From assembly GCA_030562195.1 (NCBI GenBank), contig JAUJPP010000005.1, positions 39,357,106 through 39,421,105 on the forward strand: a stretch of DNA of 64,000 nucleotides, given 5' to 3'. This document shows, in pieces, positions 10,740 through 22,900 of the stretch. The DNA comes from Nipponacmea schrenckii. Lineage: Eukaryota > Mollusca > Gastropoda > Lottiidae. Position numbers and translations under genes: made by a program. Positions within the stretch are counted from its first letter, which is position 1. Each line of letters begins with the position of its first letter. The notes below the pieces were generated by a model. That model was given only the letters and a program-made list of their open reading frames with translations, had not been told where the DNA came from and did not search any database.

Positions 10740-11890
10740 AACTTCTAACCTGCTAGCTTTCAATTCCGGTACTTTTCAGCCTCCAATTGTGGAACAAGCG
10801 TAACAATATTGTTAGATCTATAGACAGCTGATGTCAAGGCCATTCTATATGGAAAATTTCAAGGTCATTGAAGGTGAAGGTCACAAGATTTAGAATTTCA
10901 AATTTTTAAAAAATTCAAACGGGCATAAATAATAAATGACGGACTTATTAAATTTTAAAGAAAATTTGCCATTCTCGAAAAAATGGCGCATGCGCAAATA
11001 GCAATTGGAATTTTTTTCTTCTCGGGGGATACAAATTATTTTGTATAGCTAATATATACTGTTTTTGCTTACATTCTTGAATTACACGGGATGTAGGGTC
11101 GCCTGAAATGAGATAAAAAACCGGAAGTCCCCACGCCCAAACCGGAAGTGATCAAAAAATTTTGATGATATATTTTTAATTGTGTTGCGTATTTATCTAT
11201 ATCCTGTAAATTTCAGATCGATCCGAACATTAGAGCCCGAAAGTGTAATATAACCGTCCAAAATTGCAAAATAGTCAGATTTCGGTGGGCTATAAAACCG
11301 GAAGTTAATATTTGTCATGCAATATCAGCACATCTATAGACAGCTGAGGTCAAGGACATTCTACATCTCAAATTTCAAGGTCATTGAAGGTCAAGGTCAC
11401 GAGATATAGAGTTTTAAATTTTTGAAAAATTCGAACGGGCATAAAAAAAATTCAAATTCGAAAATCAAAATTCTGTTCCCAACATTTTTTAGATAAAGTA
11501 TCAAGGTTTTGATAGACACCAAAATCATAAAAATCGGTCAATAATTGGCGGACTTATTAAATTTTTAAGAAAATTTGCCATTTTTGAAAACTGCGCATGC
11601 GCAATATTCAATTTAATTTTTCTTCATCTCAGGGGATTAAAATCATTTAGTATAGCTTAAATATACTGTTTTTGTTTAGATTCTTGAATTACATGGGAAG
11701 CAGGGTCGCCCGACATGAGACGAAAAAACCGGAAGTCCCCACGCCCAAACCGGAAGTGATCAAAAAATTTTGATGATGTAGTTTTAATCGCGCTGCCTAT
11801 CTATCTATATCCTGTAAATTTCAGACCGATCCGACTATTAGGGCCCGAGCTAGCTTGAAATCTTATTTGCATATTATGCAATTAGCCACT
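10740..11890. repeat. Two-copy tandem repeat, about 520-bp period
   Basis: CTATAGACAGCTGA occurs at about 10,818 and 11,334. After each come AATTTCAAGGTCATTGAAGG, GCGCATGCGCAA, AAACCGGAAGTCCCCACGCC, CCAAACCGGAAGTGATCAAA and CCTGTAAATTTCAGA. The second copy has about 90 bp that the first lacks. No coding sequence is seen. The block interrupts the arm fragment at 10,575/12,085. Confidence 0.85.
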
Positions 11891-12005
11891 TTCGGGTTAG
11901 CGAAAATATTATGTTAGATATTCATTTTTGATTCCAGCCCATATAAAAACCATTGGTGAAAACAAAAATAGTCTATCTTTTTCCGTTTGGGCTAGCGAGT
12001 TTCCC

Positions 12006-12043
<38 letters not shown>
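12006..12043 (+). repeat. Long poly(A) run
   Basis: A run of nearly 40 A at the junction between the 520-bp repeat block and the arm fragment. It could mark the 3' end of a retroposed insertion or be simple sequence. Confidence 0.8.
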
Positions 12044-12045
<2 letters not shown>

Positions 12046-12084
12046 ATCCGAACGAAAACAAAGCGTGACAAATTTTATTTGCCA

Positions 12085-12806
12085 CGCAATAATATAATTT
12101 ATCATATAACAGAAATGTCGAAACTGTGTGGAATTAATGGTAGGGATCCATGTCTTCATCTTTTACAGCAATTTAGTTATCTGTTAATAAAAGTAATATT
12201 TTAAGAGTTAATCAGTTGAAAATAAAGCTGGTGTGGTTCCAGTTACTGAAACCTTCTGGGCATTTGTTGCGAGTGTTAGTAACCCTTTTCTATAGCTTTT
12301 ATGATTAGTTCCTTCCCTTAAACTGTTCAAATTAAATACAAATATTTTCATCGGCTACATCCCTTGAAATATAAAATTGATCAATGTTGTGTATGCCGAG
12401 AAGCAGTGACGGGTGTGGCGCGAGGCTATGGCAGGGAATTTGGTTCAAAACTATAATGATCTGCTGAAATAGCTAATACCTATGATGAAAAAACATAATA
12501 CTTCTAATACCAATGTCGTAAAACCTTTGACCAATAATAACTAAAACTTCAAACTTCTAATGGCAGATTCTTATGTTGATATTCAAATGTTAAAACCCTA
12601 AAACCTCTATTGATTTAAAAGTAGCCCTATCACAAATAGTTTAGTAATAGCAACAAAGTAAAATTGTAAAAGCTTCTTCTACATAGCAATAGTGTAAAAG
12701 CATTAGTCGCAGAGCATTAATTCTAATATTCAAATTAGATGATGGGCGGGGCTTTAAAACCTGTCACTCAATACATTTAGAAAAGCCCAAATAATTTCTC
12801 CCATGG
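12085..12806 (-). repeat. Left arm of palindrome 2
   Basis: 12,085-12,427 matches the outer part of palindrome 1 (about 480-870) up to GGTGTGGCGCGAGGC. From 12,428 the sequence is different, but it is mirrored at 13,577-13,975 (for example CAGAGCATTAATTCTAATAT, and AGCCCAAATAATTTCTCCCA near the inner end). No precursor exon lies in this arm. Confidence 0.85.
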
Positions 12807-13576
12807 AAAGAAAGCTCTTAATTGATAAACAAACATGGCCAATAAAATATTAACTGAAATTCACAGAGCGAATTATAAACTTGAGTCATAAACTTATAAA
12901 CAGAAATTCTTTGTCTGCCTAATCATGTTTTTACTCATCAATATACTCCTTTTTTTATTTTACATTTTAATGTGGACGTATATTGTCGTGGAACCTGGGT
13001 CAGATCTTCACGAAACTTGATATGTGTCTCTCTCATCATAAAATCTTGGTTCCTTTCGAAAACCAGTTTTACCCTCTTGATTAAGCTGTTGGGTGGATTA
13101 CAGATTAGAGTTTTTATCTGATCTTTGTGAATTTTGGTATGGGTCTTTCTTATCTCTGGTACTTCCTCAATATTCACAATCACAGTTCTAATTCGATTTA
13201 TATTGAAAATATCTCCTTTTCTTTGACAATTTGATTTTTGTAATTATGTTTTCTTTCATATTTTAAGAAGAAGAGTAAAAAAAAATTGCAGATGGATTTT
13301 TACCAGGCATAATAATAAATTCTTTATTTAGCTAACAATAAGGGATCTAGATCTACTTCCACTTTCGATACCGGTATGTCAAAAATCAGTGGTCAAGACC
13401 ATGCAAAATATTTATACGTTTTCTTTGGAATAAAAATCCTTTAGTTTAAAGTGAATAGTACTTTTTCTTTCATTAAAAGTTTGGGAAAAAGTTGTAGATC
13501 CTTGAAAAATTTGAATGGAAAGGCATAAGGAATTAGTGGTCTGACGCCTAAGTTTAACCGGAAACCGTTATCATTC
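12807..13576. repeat. Spacer of palindrome 2 with a tandem-core-like piece
   Basis: The spacer contains AATGTGGACGTATATTGTCG near 12,968. Downstream text has the layout of the units at 19,800-21,800 (CTTCACGAAACTTGATATG, then TGAATTTTGGTATGG), so it is a short diverged relative of the tandem-core elements. The remainder is AT-rich. The small minus-strand frame at 12,938-13,183 overlaps this repeat and is not supported. Confidence 0.55.
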
Positions 13577-14077
13577 CACGGGAGAAATTATTTGGCTTTT
13601 CTAATGTTGTATTGATTTTTTGACAGGTTTTAAAGCCCCACCCATGATCTAATTTGAATATTAGAATTAATGCTCTGCGACTTATGCTTTTACACTATTG
13701 CTATGAAGAAGAAGCTTCTACAATTTTACTTTGTTGCTATTACTAAACCATTTGTGATAGGGCTACTTTTAAATCAATAGAGGTTTTAGGGTGTTTTACA
13801 TTTGAATATCAACATAAGAATCTGCCATTAGAAGTTTGAAGTTTTAGTTATTATTGGTCAAAGGTTTTACGACATTGGTATTAGAAGTATTATGTGTTTT
13901 CATCATAGGTATTAGCTAATTCAGCAGATCATTATAGTTTTGAACAAAATTCTCTGCCATACTATGGCAACGTTTACCTCTTCTTCTGGTCACCTGATAT
14001 CACTTCTATATTGCAATACTTATTTTTATTAAAAGAAATTTCACTTTTTATCTTAGTAATATGAATGATAAACCAAT

Positions 14078-14113
14078 ATTGATCTGGAAGAATTTATTGC
14101 ACATGATGCCTGA
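14078..14113 (+). pseudogene. Orphan fragment of precursor exon 2
   Basis: ATTGATCTGGAAGAATTTAT and the next 16 bases through the stop encode IDLEEFIAHDA, identical to the end of both intact genes. The splice acceptor and the first 11 bases of the exon are missing, and no exon 1 lies nearby. The fragment is joined at its 5' side to an inverted intron/flank piece. It cannot encode a functional product on its own. Confidence 0.85.
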
Positions 14114-14429
14114 GGTATGTCTTTCTAGTATCTATATTGTTCACGATTTCATTCACCGTTATGTTGGAAAAGTATTGGATTATCATTCATATTACTAAAA
14201 TTTCTTGTTATAAAAATGAGTAATTATTTCAATATGGAAGTGATATCCGGCGTCGAGAAGCATTAAGCATACCTTGCCTTGAACCACACCGTCTTTATTC
14301 TCAACTGATTAACTCTTAAAATATTACTTTTATTAACAGATAACTAAATTGTTAAAAGATGTAAAACATGAAGACATGGATCTCTACCATTAATTCCACA
14401 AACAGTTTCGACATTTCTGTTATATGGTA

Positions 14430-14560
14430 AATTATCTTAAATTGTGACTGTTATATGATAAATTATCTTAGATTGTGACTGTTTTATGATAAATTATCTT
14501 AGATTGTGACTGTTTTATGATAAATTATCTTAGATTGTGACTGTTTTAATATTTTATGAT
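14430..14560 (+). repeat. 31-bp minisatellite, third site
   Basis: Four units (TTGTGACTGTTTTATGATAA plus ATTATCTTAGA) of the same family as 314-500 and 6,026-6,240. Confidence 0.85.
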
Positions 14561-14600
14561 TAACTCGTCATTATATTACATATCCCACAGAAGGTTACGG

Positions 14601-16956
14601 AGTAAGAAGTCTGTTTGAAATTGTTACAAATTGTCAATGTGTACAAAACTCTTACGAGGAACTACAGCAAGAATCACTTCGAACTCACTTTTAATTGTCA
14701 TCCAGCTACCAACAGAACAGCAGAACATCTGGTACAGACTTCAAACAAGCTCCTAAGAAGTGTTCCGCCACAGAGGCGCGTTCTTGAAGAGTTTTGATCT
14801 AATACGGGAGAACGCCGACCCCTTGTGGATTCCATCCAGTAATGAAGCACTAGGATGAAATAAGGAAAAATTATATGGGCCTTACTTTTTAGATAATTTG
14901 GACCACACATTGAGTAGGAAATGTCGACCGTCTCTGTTTAATTGGGGCTTATGTTTCTGTATTTCCATGGCTATATAGTATATCTATTTTCCCATTCGAT
15001 GATCTGGTTTCTTGGCAAGGTTTTCTGCAATCGCAGATTTGTTCTCATCCTCCTTTGTGACTGTTCTTTTATTCGGATTCAGATAGGTCAATAATAAAAC
15101 TCTTAATTTTACACGAGTCAGAATTAGGTCCAATACACACGGATATGCAAAAGTGCACAAGTAATAACACCCTAAACAAAAGCTCATGTGTTTTATAATC
15201 TTTACAAATTACAATAATCTCAATGGATATAACTTTTATCGAGTGAATAGTGCATGATGTATGCGATTAATATACACCAAATATAATTGACACAAAATTT
15301 GTCCCGCGTGTAAATTACATGGACAGATTATGTTGTCACTGTGAACAAACTCTATACATAACCATTGGATAAACCATAAGATATAACCTATTATAGCCCG
15401 AACATGAGGTTTGCGATTTTTACATGATTATCATAGGCTGAATACTGAATAAAACAATGACAATTGTTTGAAAAGAATTATATATATGCCTATTAATATC
15501 ATAAAAACAAAAACGTTTTCTTTAAAATACGATATTGCCTGTTCCTATTAGTTTAACTATAGCCTAGCTTATTTACTAGGTATACTCTCTGTTGAAAGCA
15601 ACTATAGTATACAGCATACCGCTGCCGAAATCGTAGATCGGCGCTGCGGCGAATCCACACGAAAAGTACAAAGATGCACCTAGAACCAAAAATTGGTTAC
15701 GCTTGCAGTCAGTCCATATACTTCAGGAACACCCTACAAGGAACAAGGAAACAAAACGTGTCGATCCTGAATATTCCACCCACCGATACCAGTTGTTACT
15801 TCACTGGGATTTTATATTTGTTTAAAAGTTCCATAATTATCAAAGGGAAAATGCAAGTTTTTCGTCAAAAACTACAGGAATTGTCACATTCTTTTCCATT
15901 AAAACAACGTGAATTTTTACGTAATTTTCGAGACGTTTTTAATTCATAAAAGAGTGTGAAAAGTGAATTACGTCGTATTTAATAATAGAACGGATAGTAT
16001 TTATAATCTAACAAATAAATATTTTAATTTTAAGAAGGAAGCCACCAGAATCAAAGAAACCAGTAGGCTACTTCTGTCACACCACTACAGATTCAGAGCT
16101 ATATTTGATTACTACTTTTTGTGTAAACGCTCAATAAAGGTTACGTAGCTCAAACAACCCTAACCTTAATTGGATTACATGGGATTCCTACTCTTCTTGT
16201 TGCACCTTATGGGCAACGAGCAACGCCATACACTGTGCAGTGAAGGAAATTTTGCCAGGACAGCGGCATAAGCTTTTACACTTTTTTCGGTTTCCAGCAG
16301 TCGAGGGGTCGTTACGTACGATATGATGTAAGAGCAACTTACTGGCGAGTCTTATGCATGTTAACTATTCATTCACAATCGGCCCCTCTTCATATACAGC
16401 ATTATCAACAGGTGAATTTTTCTGAAGAGAAGTGTGTGTGGGATGGTGGGGGGGGGGGGGTTAGAATAAGTAGGATTGATTTTGTCAATGATTGTCTTAA
16501 AGTTATGGAGACTGTCGACAGTTGCCGTATATTTATAGATGTGGCAGACAATTCTCAAGAACAATATTTCCCAGATCAATATACACAATATACATTTAAT
16601 TTGATTAGCAGATCGCCGTGATCAGTTTTAACATAGGATAATCATAGAAAATATTGGATTTCAAAAGGGTAATTTTTTTTGCTATAGGCCTACGATACGA
16701 TATAGGGACTACTGCTTAAATTGAGTTCTTCCACGCGTAGGACTACAGTCTAATTATGTTTTCATTTTGTTGTCAATTAGTACAATCAATTAAAATTTCT
16801 GGCTCATTAACTGTCAAGATGTCACACTTTTATGATCTATATTATTGTCCAATGATATAGTAATAGAAGCAGTTCATCATCAGCTGTTTCACGAATACGT
16901 CACATGTTGAGAGGTTCAAAGGTGAAGGTCGCAACGTGAAGGTCATCATTTTCAAG
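14601..16956. other. No recognisable gene; upstream region of SLC25A11
   Basis: A plus-strand open frame at 15,674-15,949 (91 codons) has no recognisable domain and is not supported as a gene. A G-run of 14 lies near 16,447. The last 100 bases before 16,957 should hold the 5' UTR and promoter of SLC25A11; I see no TATA box at a convincing distance. Confidence 0.5.
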
Positions 16957-19900
16957 ATGTCAGCGTCCAGTAACAACAACGTTAATTCTCCTCCTGCTCA
17001 AATCCCTAAATCTGTTAAGTTTCTCTTCGGAGGACTGGCAGGGTAAGTACAAATCAAATCACAATAACAGCTAAACATGTATTATCATAGGGAGATGTTT
17101 TTTTACTTTTGTCTCTTTAGAACTAGGCCTCTCTTATTTAAAAAGTGGAACTGCAGTCAGTGAGTTGTTTCCATTTTCTCATCTGTAGAGTAACATTGAG
17201 ATTCTTATTCTACGGAGAAATAGAAACAAGTGCCTGTGGATTCAAACTTTTTGTTAAGTGTTGACTTACGCTTCTGGTTCTGTTTTGTCTGATCACTGAG
17301 TCTGAATACTAATTTTATAACCATTAATGGCATTATCAGATTTTGGACAGTTTGGCCTTTCTGCCATTCTGGTTCTGTAACTGTTTTATTAGGCTATTAT
17401 TGTTAATGTTTTTTTGTTAGATTAATGGAAAATAATAAAAAATAATAATAATAAATATATCTTTATTCCAAAATTAAGAATTGTGTCAAGTGTGAAGATT
17501 TGCTTATTTAGGATTTTTCTTGTCATAATCAGCATTTTTCTTGCAAGAATCAGCATTTTTCTTGCAAGAATCAGCATTTTTCTTGCTAGAATCAGCATTT
17601 TTCTTGCCAGAATCAGCATTTTTCTTGCCAGAATCAGCATTTTTCTTGTCATAATCAGCATTTGTAGGCTTAGTACAATATTTTTATAATTAAAATTTTT
17701 TTTTTTTTCTTAGAATGGGTGCTACTGTATTTGTTCAACCTCTAGATCTAGTCAAAAATCGAATGCAGTTAAGTGGTAAGTTTATAACTTTCTAAATATA
17801 TTACCAGTAACTTAACCTTTTGAAGAAATACATTGTTGTTACAGGAAAATAACCCTCAATATTTACTGTCCTCTTGATAGTAATATTACAATCTATATAT
17901 AGTCCATAAATTTTGAGCCTATGAGAGATAAAACTGACACATACTATATTGTAACTATCTATGATATATTACACTATCAGTTTAAATCCTATATCTTAGA
18001 TGGCAACAAAGTTTTGTTTACATTGACTTTGTTTACAATCACTTGTAGTCGCAAACAACCAGCCTCTTATGCTTGATTTACCGAACCTGAATATAGTTCA
18101 GGCATATTTAGGCTTCTTGCTTTTTCCATAGACTTCATTCAGATTCTATTTGACATTTTCTCATTTTGGTTTAAGGATGTTGACTTTCTTACTATATTTC
18201 ATTCACTTTGTGTTAGCTAGGTCGGCAGGACTAATTTGGTACTGGGGCCTTAATTTTTTGTCCTGGTTCTGCCACTCCCCAGGAAATTTTTAAAACTAGA
18301 AGCCAAGAGAATGTATTACTTATGATTCCGAGGCACCAAAATTCCAATCAAAATGTTTATCTTTTTGTTTGTTTTTGTAAATAAATCAATCTCAGCAAAC
18401 TGAAAAAGGTTTTGAGAGTGGACAGTTGATGTGGCTAGGGTCCAGCCCCTGTGGACCCTACCCTGACGATCAGGTTGCTATGTGTTTATTTTAATGATCA
18501 AATTGTTTTCAATAATGGTGTAAATTTTTTCAGTACAATGTCTGACTTGTTGAATTATTTGTAGGTGTTGGCGGAGGAGCTAAAGAACACAAAACATCAT
18601 TTCATGCTTTAAAACATATTCTGAGAACCGAAGGTCCATTATCTGTTTATACAGGGTAAGTGTGGTATTCTAATTGTTCACAAGCCTCAAAATTCACGCA
18701 AGTCTCCGAATTGCAATCAAGCCAAGACTCTTGTTAACTCTGGTCATCAGAGTCTCAGTAATTTCTGAAGACTTGCTTTATCTCATATACTCAAGGTCTT
18801 AAACAACCCTTGAAAGTATAGTTTCTAATTATTTATAATTTATTTATATGAAATTATCCATTATCTTCTTAACTTATATTTTGGGATATCTTAGGTTAAT
18901 CAAGATAGGTTATTAAAATACTATCTTCTTTACTTATATTTAAGGTTATCTGTAGGTTTACTAAGATAAGCTATTGTAATACTACCTTCTTTACTTATAT
19001 TTAAGGTTATATGTAGGTTTACTAAGATAAGCTATTGTAATACTACCTTCTTTACTTATATTTAAGGTTATATGTAGGTTTACTAGGATAAGCTATTGTA
19101 ATACTACCTTCTTTACTTATATTTAAGGTTATATGTAGGTTTACTAGGATAAGCTATTTTAATACTAACTTCTTTACTTATATTTTAGGTTATCTGCAGG
19201 TTTATTAAGACAAGCTACTTACACTACTACCAGATTGGGTATTTATACAACTTTGTTTGAAAAGGCCTCTGGAAGGTAAATGTCTTTAAGTTGTTTCAAT
19301 GACATGACTTTATTTTCCATTTTCTCTTCTAACAAATTTATTCAAAATATGACCGTGTTGTAGAAGTGCATATTTTCTATTTATTGTGTTTAATTTAAAA
19401 ACTGAGTATTGTAATAATGAAAACCTGACTTTGGGATGGTCCTATATATTAATTTTGATTCAATGTAAGTAATGGCCAGCAGACAGCATCTGTTAACTTC
19501 ATACCTAATATGTTTGATTTTTCTACTTTATGAGTATGAATTTTACAATAGACTTATATTGTTGACTTAAATTTATCTAAAAAAAAGGAATGTTTAGATT
19601 ACTGAAGTCTGTTTATAATCAAGGCATTAGATTGAGTGGATTTTATCAAGGTCAAATTGAGCTTTCATTAGCTGTGCTCCACAGAAAAAATAGATTCCTT
19701 GTACATGCACAGCCATTCCACTTTTATAATCTCTAAATTCTACTTTTATTTTGTGACCAGGATGTAATTTTTATACGCCCACATAGAAATGTGGACGTAT
19801 ATTGTTGTCGCCCCTGTCCGTCGGTCCGTCGGTCCGTCGGTCCGTCGGTCCGTCGGTCCGTCTGTCAACAATTGTTTGTGGACACTGTAGAGACTACAGT

Positions 19901-22900
19901 TTTTATTGGAATTTCTTGAAACTTGGTATACTTGTTTATAATCACTCAAGGAAGAACCCTATCGATTTTTGTATGATTCCGAAAAAAATTCCTGGAATTC
20001 TTGGACTTTGAATTTCAAATTGTTCTGTTTGTAAACAAAAGCTTGTGGACACTGTAGAGACTCCATTTCTTTATGAATCTGTTTGTAACTTGGTATATTT
20101 GTTTATTACCATCCAAGGAAGACCCCTATTGATTTTGATATGATTCTGAAAAAAATTCCTGGAATTCTGGAACTTGGAATTTCGAATGTACTGTTTCTCA
20201 TCCGTCTGTCAACAATTGTTTGTGGACACTGTAGAGACTACAGTTTTTATTGGATCTTCTTGAAACTTGGTATACATGTTTATTACCATTCAACGAAGAC
20301 CCCTATCGATTTTGGTATGATTCCGAAAAAAATTCCTGGAATTCTTGAACTTTGAATTTCAAATTGTTCTGTTTGATAACAAAAGCTTGTGGACACTGTA
20401 GAGACTCCATTTTTTTTTTGAATCTTTTTGTAACTTGGTATATTTGTTTATAACCATCCAAGGAAGAACCCTATTGATTTTGATATGATTCTGAAAAAAA
20501 AATTTCCCGGAATTCTGGGACTTGGAATTTCGAATTGTACTGTTTGTCATCCGTCTGTCAATAATTGTTTGTGGACACTGTGGAGACTACAGGTTTCATT
20601 GGATTTTCTTGAAACTTGGTATACATGTTTATTATCATTCAATGAAGACCCCTATTGATTTTGGTATGATTCCGAAAAAAATTCCTGGAATTCTTGGATT
20701 TGAATTTCAAATTGTTCTGTTTGTAAACAAAAGCTTGTGGACACTGTAGAGACTCCATTTCTTTATGAATCTTTTTGTAACTTGGTATATTTGTTTATTA
20801 CCATCCAAGGAAGACCCCTATTGATTTTGATATGATTCTGAAAAAAATTCCTGGAATTCTGGAACTTGGAATTTCAAATTGTACTGTTTGTCATCCGTCT
20901 GTCAACAATTGTTTGTGGACACTGTGGAGACTACAGTTTTTATTGGATTTTCTTGAAACTTGGTATATATGTTTATTATCATTCAATGAAGACCCCTATC
21001 GATTTTGGTATAATTCCAAAAAAAATTCCTGGAATTCTGGGACTTGGAATTCGAAGTTGTTCTGTCTGTCTACAATTGCTTGTTGGCACTCTTGAGACTA
21101 CAGTTTTTGATAGATCTCTTTGAAACTTTGTTTTTATATGCCCACATAGAAATATGGACGTATATTGTTGTCGCCCCTGTCTGGAATTCTGTGACTTGGA
21201 AAAATTCCTGGGATCTCTTTGAAACTTTGTATACAATATGTTTATTATCACTCAAGGAAAAACCAATATACATTTTGGTCTGATTACGAAAAGAATTCCT
21301 GGAATTCTGTGACTTGGAAAAATTCCTGGAATTCTGGGACTTGGAATTTAAAGTTTTCTGTGTGTCGTCAATTGCTTGTAGACAATGCAGGAAGTACAGT
21401 TTTTTATATACCCAAATGGAAATTCGGAAGTATAATGTTGTTGCCCCTGTCCATCCGTCTGTTCGTCTGTCAGCCCGTTTGTTTGTGGACACTGTAGAGA
21501 CTACAGTTTTTATAGAATTTTCTCATACTTGTTCATTATCATCTAAGGCAGACCCCTATTGATTTTTGTTTGATTATGAAAGAAATTCCTTCAATTCTGG
21601 AACTTTGGATTTCAAAATTTGTTCTGTCTTTCAACCATTTCTTGTGGACACTGTACAAACTATATTCTATAAACTAAAAACTTCTTTAATACCAACCAAG
21701 GAAGAAGAAGATTTTGGTAGGATTCCAAAAAGAATTCCTGGAATTCTGGGAATTTCAAATTGTTCTGTTTGTCAACAAATGCTTTTTGATTTTTTTACTG
21801 AATGCAATACAATATAGTTAACTTCCAAGTTCCTTGTAAATCAGGAACCAGCTGTAATTGGACTTTTACTTTTACAATCAAAGCTATCAGTGGGCGTATG
21901 TTACCTTGCCTGGCAAGCTATCTTTTGTTATTGATTTGTGTAGTGATGGGAAACCACCAGGATTTTTAACTAAAGCAGTAATAGGTGTTACAGCTGGGGG
22001 TATTGGAGCTTTCGTTGGTACACCAGCAGAGGTAGCTTTAATTAGGATGACATCAGATGGAAGGTTTGTTCTTTTACTTTTGTCTTTTTATACAACAAAT
22101 GAGATGAGGACCCAACTTTTACAACTATCATATTTTGTTATATAAAAAAGCATATGACCCTCTAATTGCCTGTGCTACAGGAGCCCTTATTTATTAGATA
22201 ATAGTTATAGACCATTTATCGTTCGAAATCTTTTGTTATTTATATAACAATGTTCTTAAGGGCCCTAATGTTGTACTAAATCTTGTGTTCTCGGTGTTAT
22301 TAAATTTATTGTGTTTTAAATATTACAGACTTCCACCAGATCAGAAAAGAGGCTATAAGAATGTTATAGATGCTTTATTAAGAATATGTAAAGAAGAAGG
22401 TGTTGTTACTATGTGGAGGGTCAGTATTACGTATTACCTATATAAGGGTTTTTCAACCTTTTTCTTCTATTACCCTTTCAGAATCCTTAACAACCCCTGA
22501 TGTTTTATTTACCATCTGTTGTTCCCTGCACCCCCTATTATTGTTAGTTACTATATATCTTATGTTTTATTCTTTCACCATTTCATCTGATGATGCATGT
22601 AACTTGTGTTGAAACATTATGTACTCATGTATTAAAGACACAGCCATGTAAATTGTGTTGAATCATCATGTATTAAAACAATGTGTTTTTAACCCATAAC
22701 TATTATCTAGCATAAGTTTTATGTTTTTTTTCCAGGGTTGTATACCTACAGTGGGTAGAGCAATGGTAGTCAATGCAGCACAATTATCAACGTATTCACA
22801 GGCTAAACAGCTACTAGTTCAATCAGGTCAGTTTATAAATGGTTTTGCTTTGATTTGAAGTTAACCTTTGACAATGTATATGGTAAATATTTAAGTGAAA

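Larger units (their letters stand above)
13577..14600 (+). repeat. Right arm of palindrome 2
   Basis: 13,577-13,975 mirrors 12,428-12,806. About 13,985-14,600 resembles palindrome 1, but it is internally rearranged. A block in left-arm orientation (to about 14,075) is joined to a block in right-arm orientation starting in exon 2, giving a small nested inverted repeat. The 31-bp minisatellite follows at about 14,430. Confidence 0.8.

Noticed and set aside
15674..15949. 91-codon plus-strand ORF
   Set aside because: No recognisable domain, signal or splice context; kept only as a note.
17422..17689. Overlapping ORFs with 7-residue repeats
   Set aside because: 21-bp intronic minisatellite inside SLC25A11 intron 1.
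21858..22145. 95-codon ORF as a separate gene
   Set aside because: It is the frame of SLC25A11 exon 5 extended into intron sequence and the mobile-element end.
22580..22625. Possible hammerhead ribozyme (CTGATGA ... GAAA) in SLC25A11 intron 6
   Set aside because: The bases between the two core boxes do not form a stem II, and the motif lies in units of the 45-bp repeat.
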